From Hyphomicrobiales bacterium (GTDB taxonomy: Bacteria; Pseudomonadota; Alphaproteobacteria; Rhizobiales; Aestuariivirgaceae): DNA of 8,455 bases. Below the pieces are notes generated by a model, which was given only the letters and a program-made list of their open reading frames with translations, was not told the DNA's origin and did not search any database. The position numbers and the translations under genes are program-made. The stretch lies in NCBI GenBank assembly GCA_016710435.1, contig JADJVV010000026.1:1-8455 (forward strand), in the 5' to 3' direction. Positions 1 to 5,323 of this stretch are shown piece after piece (position 1 is the first letter of the stretch; each line of letters begins with the position of its first letter).

Positions 1-1166
1 TCGCGCTCGAACTCCGGCAGCAGCGCTCCTACTGGCCCGGCAGGATCAAGTCCGAACTCGGCCACCGGGTGCCGCGCGGCCAGTTCGACCATCCGTTCGG
101 TGAGCCACGACGCGCCCCGGCGACGTTCGACAACTTCGAGCACGCCGTTACCGCAGGCGACGATGGACGACCAGACCTGATTCGGCCCCACATCCACAGC
201 CAGACTCAGCTCGCCTGACGGTGCCGCGTCGGACTCAATCGCCATCCACTCGTCAGCGGACAGGTCTTCACCAGACGAGGGCTCATCCCACCACCCGAGA
301 ACTTCGCGGGCAAACTCCTCTGGTGGCATCGACCGGCGCAAGTCGGCGATAGCGTCCTCGGTGACGCGCGTACCCAGCGCCGGGAGGATCTGCCACCAGC
401 GCTCGCGGTCGTCGAGCACGCATCCCTCGTTGGTGGTGGCGTGGTCGCAATCACCGATGACGCATCCTTGGTTGGGTCGGGTGTCGCCCCACTCGAAGTA
501 GGCAAGACGTCGGTCGCCGCGGCGGCCACGCTCGCGCAGCGCCCGCAGGACATCCGAATCAGCCATGCCTGCGCTACTCGCGTAGATGACCTGACCGTGG
601 CGGCGGGTCATCATCACCGGAAGCAGCGCCCCCAAGTGTGAAGACTTCAGCGCGAAGCCCTCGTCGAGCACGGTCTTGTCCCCGGTGAGACCTCGACCAC
701 CCGATCGAGTCCGAGCCTTGAACCTGACCTCGCCACCATTCGGCCTGCCGTTGCCCTTGCGTAGTTCGATGCGCTCCCGGCCCTCGGGACGATAGATGCG
801 CTCGACCTGGCGCTCAAGGAATGAATGCGTCTCGATAAGTTCCACAAGGTCGCGGAAGGACTGGCTCGATGTTGAGACCTCGTGTGCCGACCAGACCACC
901 AGCGGCAGCTGCATGAGGAACGTGAACCCGAGATCAATCTGCTTCAGTGCGCCCGTCTTGATGTTCTGGCGAGGCCCGATAATGACAACCTCGAAAGCGG
1001 CGGGCCTGTCGTCCTTCATCGCGAACGTTGCATCGAGAATGAGCCGCTGCGGGCCGTCCGGGGCGAACCCCACCTCGGTGCAGAGGTCGGCTACTTCCCC
1101 GCCGAGCGTGTAGTCCCAGTCCGGGACCGTCATCCATGTTGGCTTGAGGAATGATGCGACGGTCAC
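1..1166 (-). CDS. terL: Terminase large subunit, C-terminus cut by window edge
   Basis: ATPase and nuclease motor that packages phage DNA into the prohead. The frame opens at GTG 1166-1164 and has no stop down to base 1, giving 388 residues; the C-terminus lies outside the window. The N-terminal ATPase domain shows a degenerate Walker A, GPRQNIKT (residues 64-71), and a Walker B-like TVLDEG (165-170). The start of the RNase H-like nuclease domain shows AVDVGP (catalytic-type Asp 325) and FGLDPAG (Asp 374). A Cys/His cluster around residues 235-249 followed by a WW..LPALG stretch is, from memory, common in actinophage large terminases. The start overlaps the TerS stop as GTGA, implying translational coupling. 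I see no internal frameshift. The family call is confident. Confidence 0.95.
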   Translation of the reverse strand, partial: MTVASFLKPTWMTVPDWDYTLGGEVADLCTEVGFAPDGPQRLILDATFAMKDDRPAAFEVVIIGPRQNIKTGALKQIDLGFTFLMQLPLVVWSAHEVSTSSQSFRDLVELIETHSFLERQVERIYRPEGRERIELRKGNGRPNGGEVRFKARTRSGGRGLTGDKTVLDEGFALKSSHLGALLPVMMTRRHGQVIYASSAGMADSDVLRALRERGRRGDRRLAYFEWGDTRPNQGCVIGDCDHATTNEGCVLDDRERWWQILPALGTRVTEDAIADLRRSMPPEEFAREVLGWWDEPSSGEDLSADEWMAIESDAAPSGELSLAVDVGPNQVWSSIVACGNGVLEVVERRRGASWLTERMVELAARHPVAEFGLDPAGPVGALLPEFER

Positions 1167-1585
1167 GCGCCCGCCATCTTGTCCGCCACGACCAACCGCA
1201 GACGCTCCAGCGGATCAGCCTCGACTGTGGCCCGGCTCATCGCGTCACCCAGTGCGGCGCGATGCTCGCGAACCAGCGCAGCGAGGCCGGCGCCCGTGTC
1301 AAGCGCTCCACTGTCGATACGGCGAGCGAGTACCAGCGCCGCAATGCCCGCGGGGTCGTCGGTCAACTTGGCGCCAGCGAGCGCCGCCCGAGTTGACGAC
1401 TCAAGCGTCTCTTGCTCTTGGTCGATCGGTGCTGGCAGTTCAGCGAGGGCCAATTTGTGCGGCGCCCGCCGTGCGATGTCGCGCTTACGCGGCGGAGAGC
1501 AGTTCTCACACTTCGTCCGGGGTCGCCCAGCACCCTTCGGGGGCTTCAACTTTGCTCCGCAGTCGGCGCAGTTTCGACCAGGCAT
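1163..1585 (-). CDS. terS: Terminase small subunit
   Basis: DNA-recognition subunit of the packaging terminase, 140 residues from ATG 1585. The N-terminus carries a small zinc-binding-like region (Cys 6, 9, 26 and 29) with the basic stretch GAGRPRTK between the pairs. The rest is helical and Ala/Leu/Arg-rich, ending in a DPLERLR-type segment, which matches actinophage small terminases as I remember them. An AGAGG ribosome-binding element lies 9 bases before the ATG; an in-frame TTG at 1627 is possible but less likely. The gene ends in a GTGA overlap with the large subunit, and this adjacency is the best support for the call. Confidence 0.85.
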   Translation of the reverse strand: MPGRNCADCGAKLKPPKGAGRPRTKCENCSPPRKRDIARRAPHKLALAELPAPIDQEQETLESSTRAALAGAKLTDDPAGIAALVLARRIDSGALDTGAGLAALVREHRAALGDAMSRATVEADPLERLRLVVADKMAGA

Positions 1586-1598
1586 CCGACCACACCTC

Positions 1599-1718
1599 TC
1601 AAGAGTTTGCGAACGAGGGCCGCGCAATCCCTAGAAGGTCGCGTGAAATAACGCCGCCGGGCGGGGTCGTGCGTGTGAGCTTTTCCGCGATCTTCACCCC
1701 GCCCCCCGGGTTGTTCAC
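1599..1718 (-). CDS. Possible 39-aa small protein between HNH and TerS
   Basis: A short open frame starts at GTG 1718, overlapping the HNH stop as GTGA, the same junction used by many neighbours. It ends at a TGA only 13 bases before the TerS ATG, so it fills the gap exactly, and most of its codons end in G or C. The product is basic, with a Gly/Pro-rich N-terminal half (NNPGGGVK ... TPPGG). I do not recognise it, and there is no clear ribosome-binding site, so translation would depend on coupling. The alternative is a non-coding spacer, because the same bases hold a 9-bp inverted repeat (1659-1667 with 1696-1704). Confidence 0.45.
   Translation of the reverse strand: MNNPGGGVKIAEKLTRTTPPGGVISRDLLGIARPSFANS
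1659..1704. repeat. 9-bp perfect inverted repeat, GC-rich
   Basis: GGGCGGGGT at 1659-1667 is exactly complementary to ACCCCGCCC at 1696-1704, with a 28-base loop. It lies upstream of TerS and inside the possible 39-aa ORF, where it encodes the PGGGV and TPPGG segments. There is no T-run after it, so it is not a typical terminator. It could be an RNA structure in the packaging transcript or a by-product of GC-rich coding. Confidence 0.4.
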
Positions 1719-2002
1719 CAGTTGCGCGACGCGTTGCGGATCGCTGAGCGCTTGCGGTTGCCGTATGTCGCACCGCGACTGGCGTTGCATTGTCCGCACG
1801 CCACCACCCACAGGCTTTCGTCTAACGCCAGGGTTGAGGCACGGTCCACTTCGATGAGATGGTCGACTGTCGCCTTACGCGGATGTCGCGTCGGCACGGT
1901 GTCGAATACTTGGGCTCCGCACCAGTGGCAGACCATGGCGCTGACCTTGATGAACTGGGCACGCCGTACTCGGTAGCGGTTGGTGCGGCGCGGGTCGGTC
2001 AC
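1715..2002 (-). CDS. HNH endonuclease next to the terminase genes
   Basis: Small nuclease of 95 residues. HNH signatures are visible: CHWC (Cys 25, 28), TVDHLIEVDRAS (catalytic-type Asp-His 47-48) and CGQCNASRG (Cys 69, 72; Asn 73), the usual zinc-stabilised beta-beta-alpha-metal fold. It starts at GTG 2002, overlapping the preceding stop as GTGA, with a GAGG element 7 bases upstream. In many tailed phages an HNH protein encoded beside the terminase is required for terminase cleavage and DNA packaging; the position here suggests that role, but this is inference from location. It could instead be a free-standing homing-type nuclease. Confidence 0.85.
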   Translation of the reverse strand: MTDPRRTNRYRVRRAQFIKVSAMVCHWCGAQVFDTVPTRHPRKATVDHLIEVDRASTLALDESLWVVACGQCNASRGATYGNRKRSAIRNASRNW

Positions 2003-2178
2003 TGTTCGGCCTCGTCCTCCGCTGACATGGCGGCGATGACACGCTTAGTCGTGTAGCCCTTGATGGCCGCATCGGTGAGCCGGTTGAGCAGGGTGTCAAC
2101 GTATTCGGGGCTGACGAGTTGGCCCTTGGTTTGCAGGTCTGCTTCCGCGTAGACGCTTCCGATGACTACTCGCAGCAT
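1999..2178 (-). CDS. Hypothetical protein, 59 aa, first gene after the promoter region
   Basis: I do not recognise this protein. It is small, mixed alpha/beta in appearance and acidic at the C-terminus (SAEDEAEQ). A central stretch (SPEYVDTLLNRLTDAA) looks helical. Two adjacent ATG codons are possible (2181 and 2178). The second is chosen because the GGAGG element at 2190-2186 then sits 7 bases upstream; the first would give 60 aa with only 4 bases of spacing. It is the first gene downstream of the candidate promoter and operator, and it is coupled to the HNH gene by a GTGA overlap, so it would head the packaging transcript. Confidence 0.75.
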   Translation of the reverse strand: MLRVVIGSVYAEADLQTKGQLVSPEYVDTLLNRLTDAAIKGYTTKRVIAAMSAEDEAEQ

Positions 2179-2200
2179 CATGGCGCCTCCAATGACAACA

Positions 2201-2225
2201 GGCCACCCGCATATGCGTGGTGACC
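2201..2225 (-). promoter_or_regulatory. Strong hairpin in the 5' leader of the packaging operon
   Basis: On the minus-strand transcript GGUCACC (2225-2219) pairs with GGUGGCC (2207-2201), including one G-U pair. After a bulged A, CGC pairs with GCG around an AUAU loop, about 10 base pairs in all. It ends 10 bases before the GGAGG ribosome-binding element. The following bases (TGTTGTCATT) are only partly T-rich, so a factor-independent terminator or attenuator is possible but weak; a leader-stabilising or protein-binding structure fits equally well. Confidence 0.45.
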
Positions 2226-2230
2226 TGGGC

Positions 2231-2246
2231 GTATTCCTGCGAATAC
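2231..2246. promoter_or_regulatory. Perfect inverted repeat, candidate operator
   Basis: GTATTC (2231-2236), a 4-base spacer and GAATAC (2241-2246) form a perfect 16-base dyad. It lies directly downstream of the TATGAT element on the minus strand, about where transcription would start. That is a usual position for a repressor operator. It sits in one of the few non-coding gaps in the window. Function is inferred; no second copy was noticed elsewhere in the window. Confidence 0.45.
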
Positions 2247-2247
2247 A

Positions 2248-2281
2248 ATCATACAGTGACAGCGCGGGCACGGTTTGTCAA
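2248..2281 (-). promoter_or_regulatory. Candidate promoter for the packaging-side operon
   Basis: A perfect TTGACA (2281-2276, minus strand) lies 17 bases past the stop of the membrane-protein gene, and a TATGAT (2253-2248) follows. The spacer between them is 22 bases, longer than the usual 16-19, so this may be a weak or activator-dependent promoter, or only one of the two boxes may be real. The location between two gene blocks, next to a dyad repeat, supports a promoter somewhere in this gap. Confidence 0.35.
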
Positions 2282-2297
2282 GGATCGACACGCACAG

Positions 2298-3095
2298 TCA
2301 CACGCCGTCGCCCCTGAGCGGGTTGAACAGTGTGACGATGACCAGCAGCGGCCACCATCGCGGATCGACTGCCGACGTCGCAGCGATCGCCACGACTGGC
2401 GCGGACCACTGGTAAAGCCGCACCGTGTCGGTGGCGGCGAACAGTTGCGCGTACGCGACAGCCAGGGTGGCGAACAGTTGCACACTGGGCGCACCTAGCG
2501 CCACGATCGCGCCACCCCACGGCGTGACGAGCACGGGCATGGCGTCGATGACCATCCGGTCGTGATACTTCCTGCCAGCCTTGAATGGATGGGCCAGAAT
2601 CCATGCGTGCTCAGGTTCGCGCAGGATGTCGCTGCCGGGCTTCCTGACCAGCTTGATGACAGCCGGCACGATCAGCCCGACGAGTAGCAGCGGATGCCAG
2701 GCGAACAGGGCAGCGAACACGGGCGCCGACTCTTTCGCTGCGCCTGCCATCAGCACGAGGATGACCGCGGGGATGATCCACCCGTTGACCATGAGCGCTG
2801 CTGATGCTGTAGCCAGCCCGAGCGCGGCCATGTCCACCAGCACCACATGCGTGAGCGCGAACCTGACCGACGGCAGGGCGAGCACCAGGGCCGCGGCTGC
2901 GATTCCCTGCCAGCCTGGGGCCAGCATTGCCGTGCCGACAGCCAACAGTGCCACACCTAGCCAGGTCGCCAGATACCAGCGGATAGCCGACTGCCCGCAC
3001 AGCCACGGCAGGAGCGGGCGCAGATGGAACGGGCTGGGCGGGGCGTGGACGGTCAGATACCGGGCCGAGTCGGGGGTGAGAGTGGGAGCCTTCAC
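2298..3095 (-). CDS. Polytopic membrane protein, GT-C glycosyltransferase-like (tentative)
   Basis: An integral membrane protein of 265 residues with about seven or eight hydrophobic segments, roughly at 41-60, 64-82, 84-103, 106-120, 125-148, 190-220, 229-242 and 247-260. The stretches LRPLLPWLCG near the N-terminus, VLVDMAALGLA (84-94), AKES (120-123) and DTVRLYQW (223-230) recall the RPL, D-rich, K-E and R-containing motifs of small GT-C polyprenyl-phosphate glycosyltransferases. It is shorter than most of these and the catalytic residue is uncertain. The GTG start at 3095 overlaps the previous stop as GTGA; longer in-frame starts would run back into the preceding gene. It may modify the host envelope or act in superinfection exclusion, but both are inference. 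The membrane location is much more certain than the enzyme call. Confidence 0.75.
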   Translation of the reverse strand: MKAPTLTPDSARYLTVHAPPSPFHLRPLLPWLCGQSAIRWYLATWLGVALLAVGTAMLAPGWQGIAAAALVLALPSVRFALTHVVLVDMAALGLATASAALMVNGWIIPAVILVLMAGAAKESAPVFAALFAWHPLLLVGLIVPAVIKLVRKPGSDILREPEHAWILAHPFKAGRKYHDRMVIDAMPVLVTPWGGAIVALGAPSVQLFATLAVAYAQLFAATDTVRLYQWSAPVVAIAATSAVDPRWWPLLVIVTLFNPLRGDGV

Positions 3096-3871
3096 GAAGC
3101 GACCCTGACCGCTGAGATGACCGTGGACAGCAGATATCTGCCGTTGGCCCTGGTGATGCGCCCAGCCCGCGCCCAACGGCGCAACGTTGACGGGTCAACC
3201 CCGACCAGCGACCGGACTGCTTCACCGTCGAGCCATGCGGGCGCGTCCGAGTCGTACATGGCCCTGCGCAGCAGCTGCGCCGTCGTCCAGGTGTGGCCAC
3301 AGTCGCGGCACCTGACAGGCTCGTCAGGGTTGCCCACATCCACACGCAGCCGCCGGCCACATTCTGCTGCGACACCGGGACACCTGATGATCTGCCCAGA
3401 TTCCACATCACCAACAATCCGGCGGCCCTCCTGGGCGTGGTCGGACCATTCGGCAGCGGCCTCATCAATCGCCGGATGTTTCACCCCGTCACGTTCCAGA
3501 TGGGCGCGTAGCCACATCAGCACGGTGAGCAGGTCGAACGTGTCAGGTTGCGCCAGGTCGCCGTCCTCGATCCACACCCGAGCCCAGCCAGTGACCGATG
3601 TCCACAGTTGCCCGCCAGGGCCACCGGAGTGCCGCCACGAGATCCACGCCGTGCCGCCGGGCAGGGGACGTTCACTGCCGCCCGAGCCGCCGCACGAGAT
3701 GGACCCGTAGACGGATTCGGTCCACGTTTCGGCGATCGTGTCCAAGTCTCGCCGTATCCGGGCGACACATCCGGGGCAGATCAGCCCGAACGTGGCCTGG
3801 TGATGGCGGCAGATCTTGGTGCAGTTGCCGTCGTCGTCGGGGTGGTGGCGGGTGCAGATGATGCAGGACAT
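3092..3871 (-). CDS. Zinc-ribbon / helix-turn-helix protein, 259 aa
   Basis: Unnamed family that I associate with actinobacterial phages and prophages. The N-terminal 40 residues are Cys/His-rich (Cys 3, 6, 17, 21, 32, 35 with interspersed His), consistent with zinc binding. A helical middle follows, with AHLERDGVKHPAIDEAAAEW near 123-142. A second zinc ribbon uses Cys 164, 171, 188 and 191 (VRCRDCGHTW). The C-terminus (about 212-250) reads as a MerR/AlpA-like helix-turn-helix: AWLDGEAVRSLVGVDPSTLR followed by RRWARAGRI. The start ATG 3871 has GAGGAG 4 bases upstream and lies 12 bases after the HNH stop. The likely role is DNA binding or transcription regulation, inferred from domains only. 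Confidence 0.8.
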   Translation of the reverse strand: MSCIICTRHHPDDDGNCTKICRHHQATFGLICPGCVARIRRDLDTIAETWTESVYGSISCGGSGGSERPLPGGTAWISWRHSGGPGGQLWTSVTGWARVWIEDGDLAQPDTFDLLTVLMWLRAHLERDGVKHPAIDEAAAEWSDHAQEGRRIVGDVESGQIIRCPGVAAECGRRLRVDVGNPDEPVRCRDCGHTWTTAQLLRRAMYDSDAPAWLDGEAVRSLVGVDPSTLRRWARAGRITRANGRYLLSTVISAVRVAS

Positions 3872-3883
3872 GAGACTCCTCGG

Positions 3884-4234
3884 CTAGAACGGGATCGGAA
3901 CGTCGTAGGGGTGCCATTCGAGGTTGACCAGATACCAGCCGCCGTGGACATAGACCGGGATCTCATACGGGGGTCGGGTGTCGTGCTGGGAGATCAGCCA
4001 GCCCTGCTCCAGTGCTACCGCCCGGTTGTCCTCCACCCATCGATGACAGACCCGACAGAGTGCGAGCATGTTTGCCGGCTGGTGAATGTCCGGGTCCGAT
4101 GTTCCGCCCATCCCGCGCGGCCTGCGGTGATGCAGATCGGCGGGGATGTTGGACAGCCACCGGGCGCACCGTTCACACAGCCCGTCGCAACGTTGCAGGA
4201 CTGCGGCACGGTGGCCGGTGGGTATCCGGGTCAT
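3884..4234 (-). CDS. HNH endonuclease in the replication module
   Basis: 116-residue HNH nuclease. The sequence shows CERC (Cys 20, 23), DLHHRRPRGMGG (His 35-36 carrying the general-base His), Asn 55 in PANMLALC, and CRVCH (Cys 60, 63; His 64): a complete zinc-bound HNH core ending near residue 70. The last 45 residues form an unusual aromatic tail with several Trp, Tyr and Pro (GGWYLVNLEWHPYD), which I do not recognise. The ATG at 4234 overlaps, as TGATG, the position where the corrected SSB frame stops; the ribosome-binding site is weak. It is distinct from the packaging-side HNH protein. It could be a homing-type nuclease or process replication intermediates. Confidence 0.88.
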   Translation of the reverse strand: MTRIPTGHRAAVLQRCDGLCERCARWLSNIPADLHHRRPRGMGGTSDPDIHQPANMLALCRVCHRWVEDNRAVALEQGWLISQHDTRPPYEIPVYVHGGWYLVNLEWHPYDVPIPF

Positions 4235-4613
4235 CAGAACGGGGCTTCACCAGATCTGCCACGAACTGTGGAACCGATGATTCCGTCTTCGCTAGGGCCG
4301 GGAATATCTCGGCTTTGACGACCTCGGTGGCTGTTCGCTTCTCGCCGTTGGCGAGTTCGTAGCTGCGCTGGCGCAGTAGCCCGGTGACGTGGACGAGTTG
4401 GCCGCGGCGTAGTTGCTCTGCCACGCCTCGCCTTGGCCTTCCCACAGTTCGACGTTCCCAGGAGTCGTGTCGCCGACCCTCCCAGTCTCCTTGCTGAGTC
4501 TTTCGTTCGTTGCAGGCGATGCCCAATGTTGCGACCGCTTTCCCAGCGCTGGTGAAGCGCAGTTCTGGGTCTGCTGTGAGCCTTCCGGTGGCGTTGATTG
4601 ACGGTAATCCCAT
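4173..4613 (-). CDS. ssb: Single-stranded DNA-binding protein (SSB) with apparent frameshifts
   Basis: Coats single-stranded DNA during replication and recombination. The OB-fold start is clear (INATGRLTADPELRFTSAGK, then VATLGIACNERK), as is RRGQLVHVTGLLRQRSYE further on. Between residues 47 and 63 the annotated frame reads nonsense-like Arg-rich sequence, whereas the next frame over reads GDTTPGNVELWEGQGEA, exactly the expected SSB segment. This implies an extra base near 4475 and a missing base near 4425. After residue 112 the other frame gives a proper acidic SSB tail, SGEAPF, ending at TGA 4236-4234; the frame as it stands runs on to 4173. Correcting all three events gives 381 bases, 126 aa, with a TGATG overlap to the HNH gene. 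GGAGG sits 7 bases before the ATG. Confidence 0.85.
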   Translation of the reverse strand: MGLPSINATGRLTADPELRFTSAGKAVATLGIACNERKTQQGDWEGRRHDSWERRTVGRPRRGVAEQLRRGQLVHVTGLLRQRSYELANGEKRTATEVVKAEIFPALAKTESSVPQFVADLVKPRSDDPDTHRPPCRSPATLRRAV

Positions 4614-4625
4614 GTCGTTTCCTCC

Positions 4626-4786
4626 ATTTTGATGATGTTTTCCGTACGTGTTCGCGTGCGATCAGGCCCTAGGTTTTCCCTCTGCCTCAGCCATATCGTT
4701 CGTAAGTCCGTCCGTACGTACGTACGTGCATTGCAGTGAGCGTGGCATTGGGCCGTCTGGAGCATTGCGCCAGCGATGCTTGGCAG
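4626..4786. other. Non-coding gap upstream of SSB
   Basis: About 160 bases between the last stop of the disrupted replication-like gene and the SSB ribosome-binding site. It contains a stem-loop (4761-4780: AGCAT, a C-A mismatch, GC, loop, then the complement) starting 7 bases past that stop and lacking a T-run, and the GTAC repeat. The minus strand has short open frames rich in Arg and Thr (TRTRTEN) that could be remnants of a longer C-terminus of the upstream gene. I see no convincing promoter. Confidence 0.4.
4714..4727. repeat. GTAC tetranucleotide tandem repeat
   Basis: Three and a half copies of GTAC run from 4714 to 4727, preceded by two GTCC copies (4706-4713). The unit is self-complementary, so both strands read alike, and the stretch could cruciform or slip. 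It lies in the gap upstream of SSB. It may be a leftover coding repeat of the broken upstream gene, since one frame reads RTYVRTDLRT, or a replication or regulatory element. Confidence 0.6.
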
Positions 4787-5216
4787 TCAGGGCTGCTCGG
4801 AATACGGCGTCTTATCGACACGAGTTGCCCCGTTTCGCGGGTACACTTCCGCCCATCGGACCTCGCGCGGCGTCCTTGCGCCTTCTTCTTTTGCGACGCT
4901 TGGTTCCGCCTTGGATAGGATTCGTCCCAAATCGTCTGAACGGTCTCCCACCGTGCCCTCGCTGATTGGACCTCTCGCCATATGCTGCCACTTCCGCCAC
5001 GCAGTTGCGCGGCGAGGGCCTCGGATGCTGGTGCCGTGAATGAATGGCAGACAGGACTCCGGGACGAACCCCGAGAGTCCATGCTCGCCGCTGTATCCGA
5101 GGCCCGACACGTAGACACATATCGCCTGCCAGCGCTTGCGATGCGACAACTCGATGACCTCTGCGATGTGCGGGCGAACCTTTAGTACTCCACGTGTCGC
5201 ACACTTGAAGCCCCAT
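4787..5216 (-). pseudogene. Replication-protein-like gene with at least three frame disruptions
   Basis: No single frame holds the protein. From ATG 5216 (AAGGAGG 4 bases upstream, TGATG overlap with the previous stop) the first frame reads MGLQVCDTWST. One extra base in the AAAGG stretch near 5180 leads into the frame with EVIELSHRKRWQAICVYVSG and HGLSGFVPESCLPFIHG. Near 5030 it jumps again to PASEALAAQL, IWREV, WETVQTIWDE and QASQKKKAQ. Near 4880 it returns to REVRWAEVYPRNG and ends DKTPYSEQP at TGA 4789-4787. The pattern of shifts (+1, +1, -1) agrees with the 430-base length and would give about 142 aa. The pieces recall phage DnaD/HTH-like replication-initiation proteins with the LGYSGEH ... 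DGFVP signature. Role is inferred from memory of that family; a decayed gene or sequence errors are both possible. Confidence 0.65.
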
Positions 5217-5323
5217 CAGCCCTCCTTCATGTGCGTTAGCCGGTAGTGGACCATCCACGTCTCGTAGGTGCCTGTAGTCCACCTGGGCCACTCGCACAGC
5301 AGGCAACGCCAGCGCCCCGTCAT
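5216..5323 (-). CDS. 35-aa C2H2-like zinc-finger microprotein
   Basis: A very short gene of 35 residues starting at ATG 5323 (ATGA overlap with the preceding stop) and ending where the next gene begins (TGATG). It holds a single C-x2-C-x15-H-x4-H pattern (CLLC ... HYRLTH), the spacing of a classical C2H2 zinc finger with a slightly long finger loop, and is rich in Trp and Tyr. The second half of the coding stretch provides the AAGGAGG ribosome-binding site of its neighbour. The likely role is nucleic-acid or protein binding; the target is unknown. Its coupling at both ends and the conserved-looking ligand spacing argue for a real gene. Confidence 0.7.
   Translation of the reverse strand: MTGRWRCLLCEWPRWTTGTYETWMVHYRLTHMKEG

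Noticed and set aside
206..553. 115-aa minus-strand open frame
   Set aside because: It lies within the large terminase in another phase; the terminase frame is continuous and has all the motifs.
1144..1857. 237-aa plus-strand open frame
   Set aside because: It is antisense to TerS and HNH, is Pro/Arg/Ser-rich with no family signature, and is a by-product of high GC coding on the other strand.
2201..2225. Factor-independent terminator
   Set aside because: The stem is strong but the following bases are not a proper T-run, so it is kept only as a leader hairpin.
2611..3468. 285-aa minus-strand open frame in another phase
   Set aside because: It overlaps the membrane protein and the zinc/HTH gene in a different frame and reads as Arg/Pro/Gly-rich shadow sequence.
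3548..4318. 256-aa plus-strand open frame
   Set aside because: It lies opposite the zinc/HTH and HNH genes, which have clear motifs and ribosome-binding sites; its sequence looks like a reverse-strand shadow.
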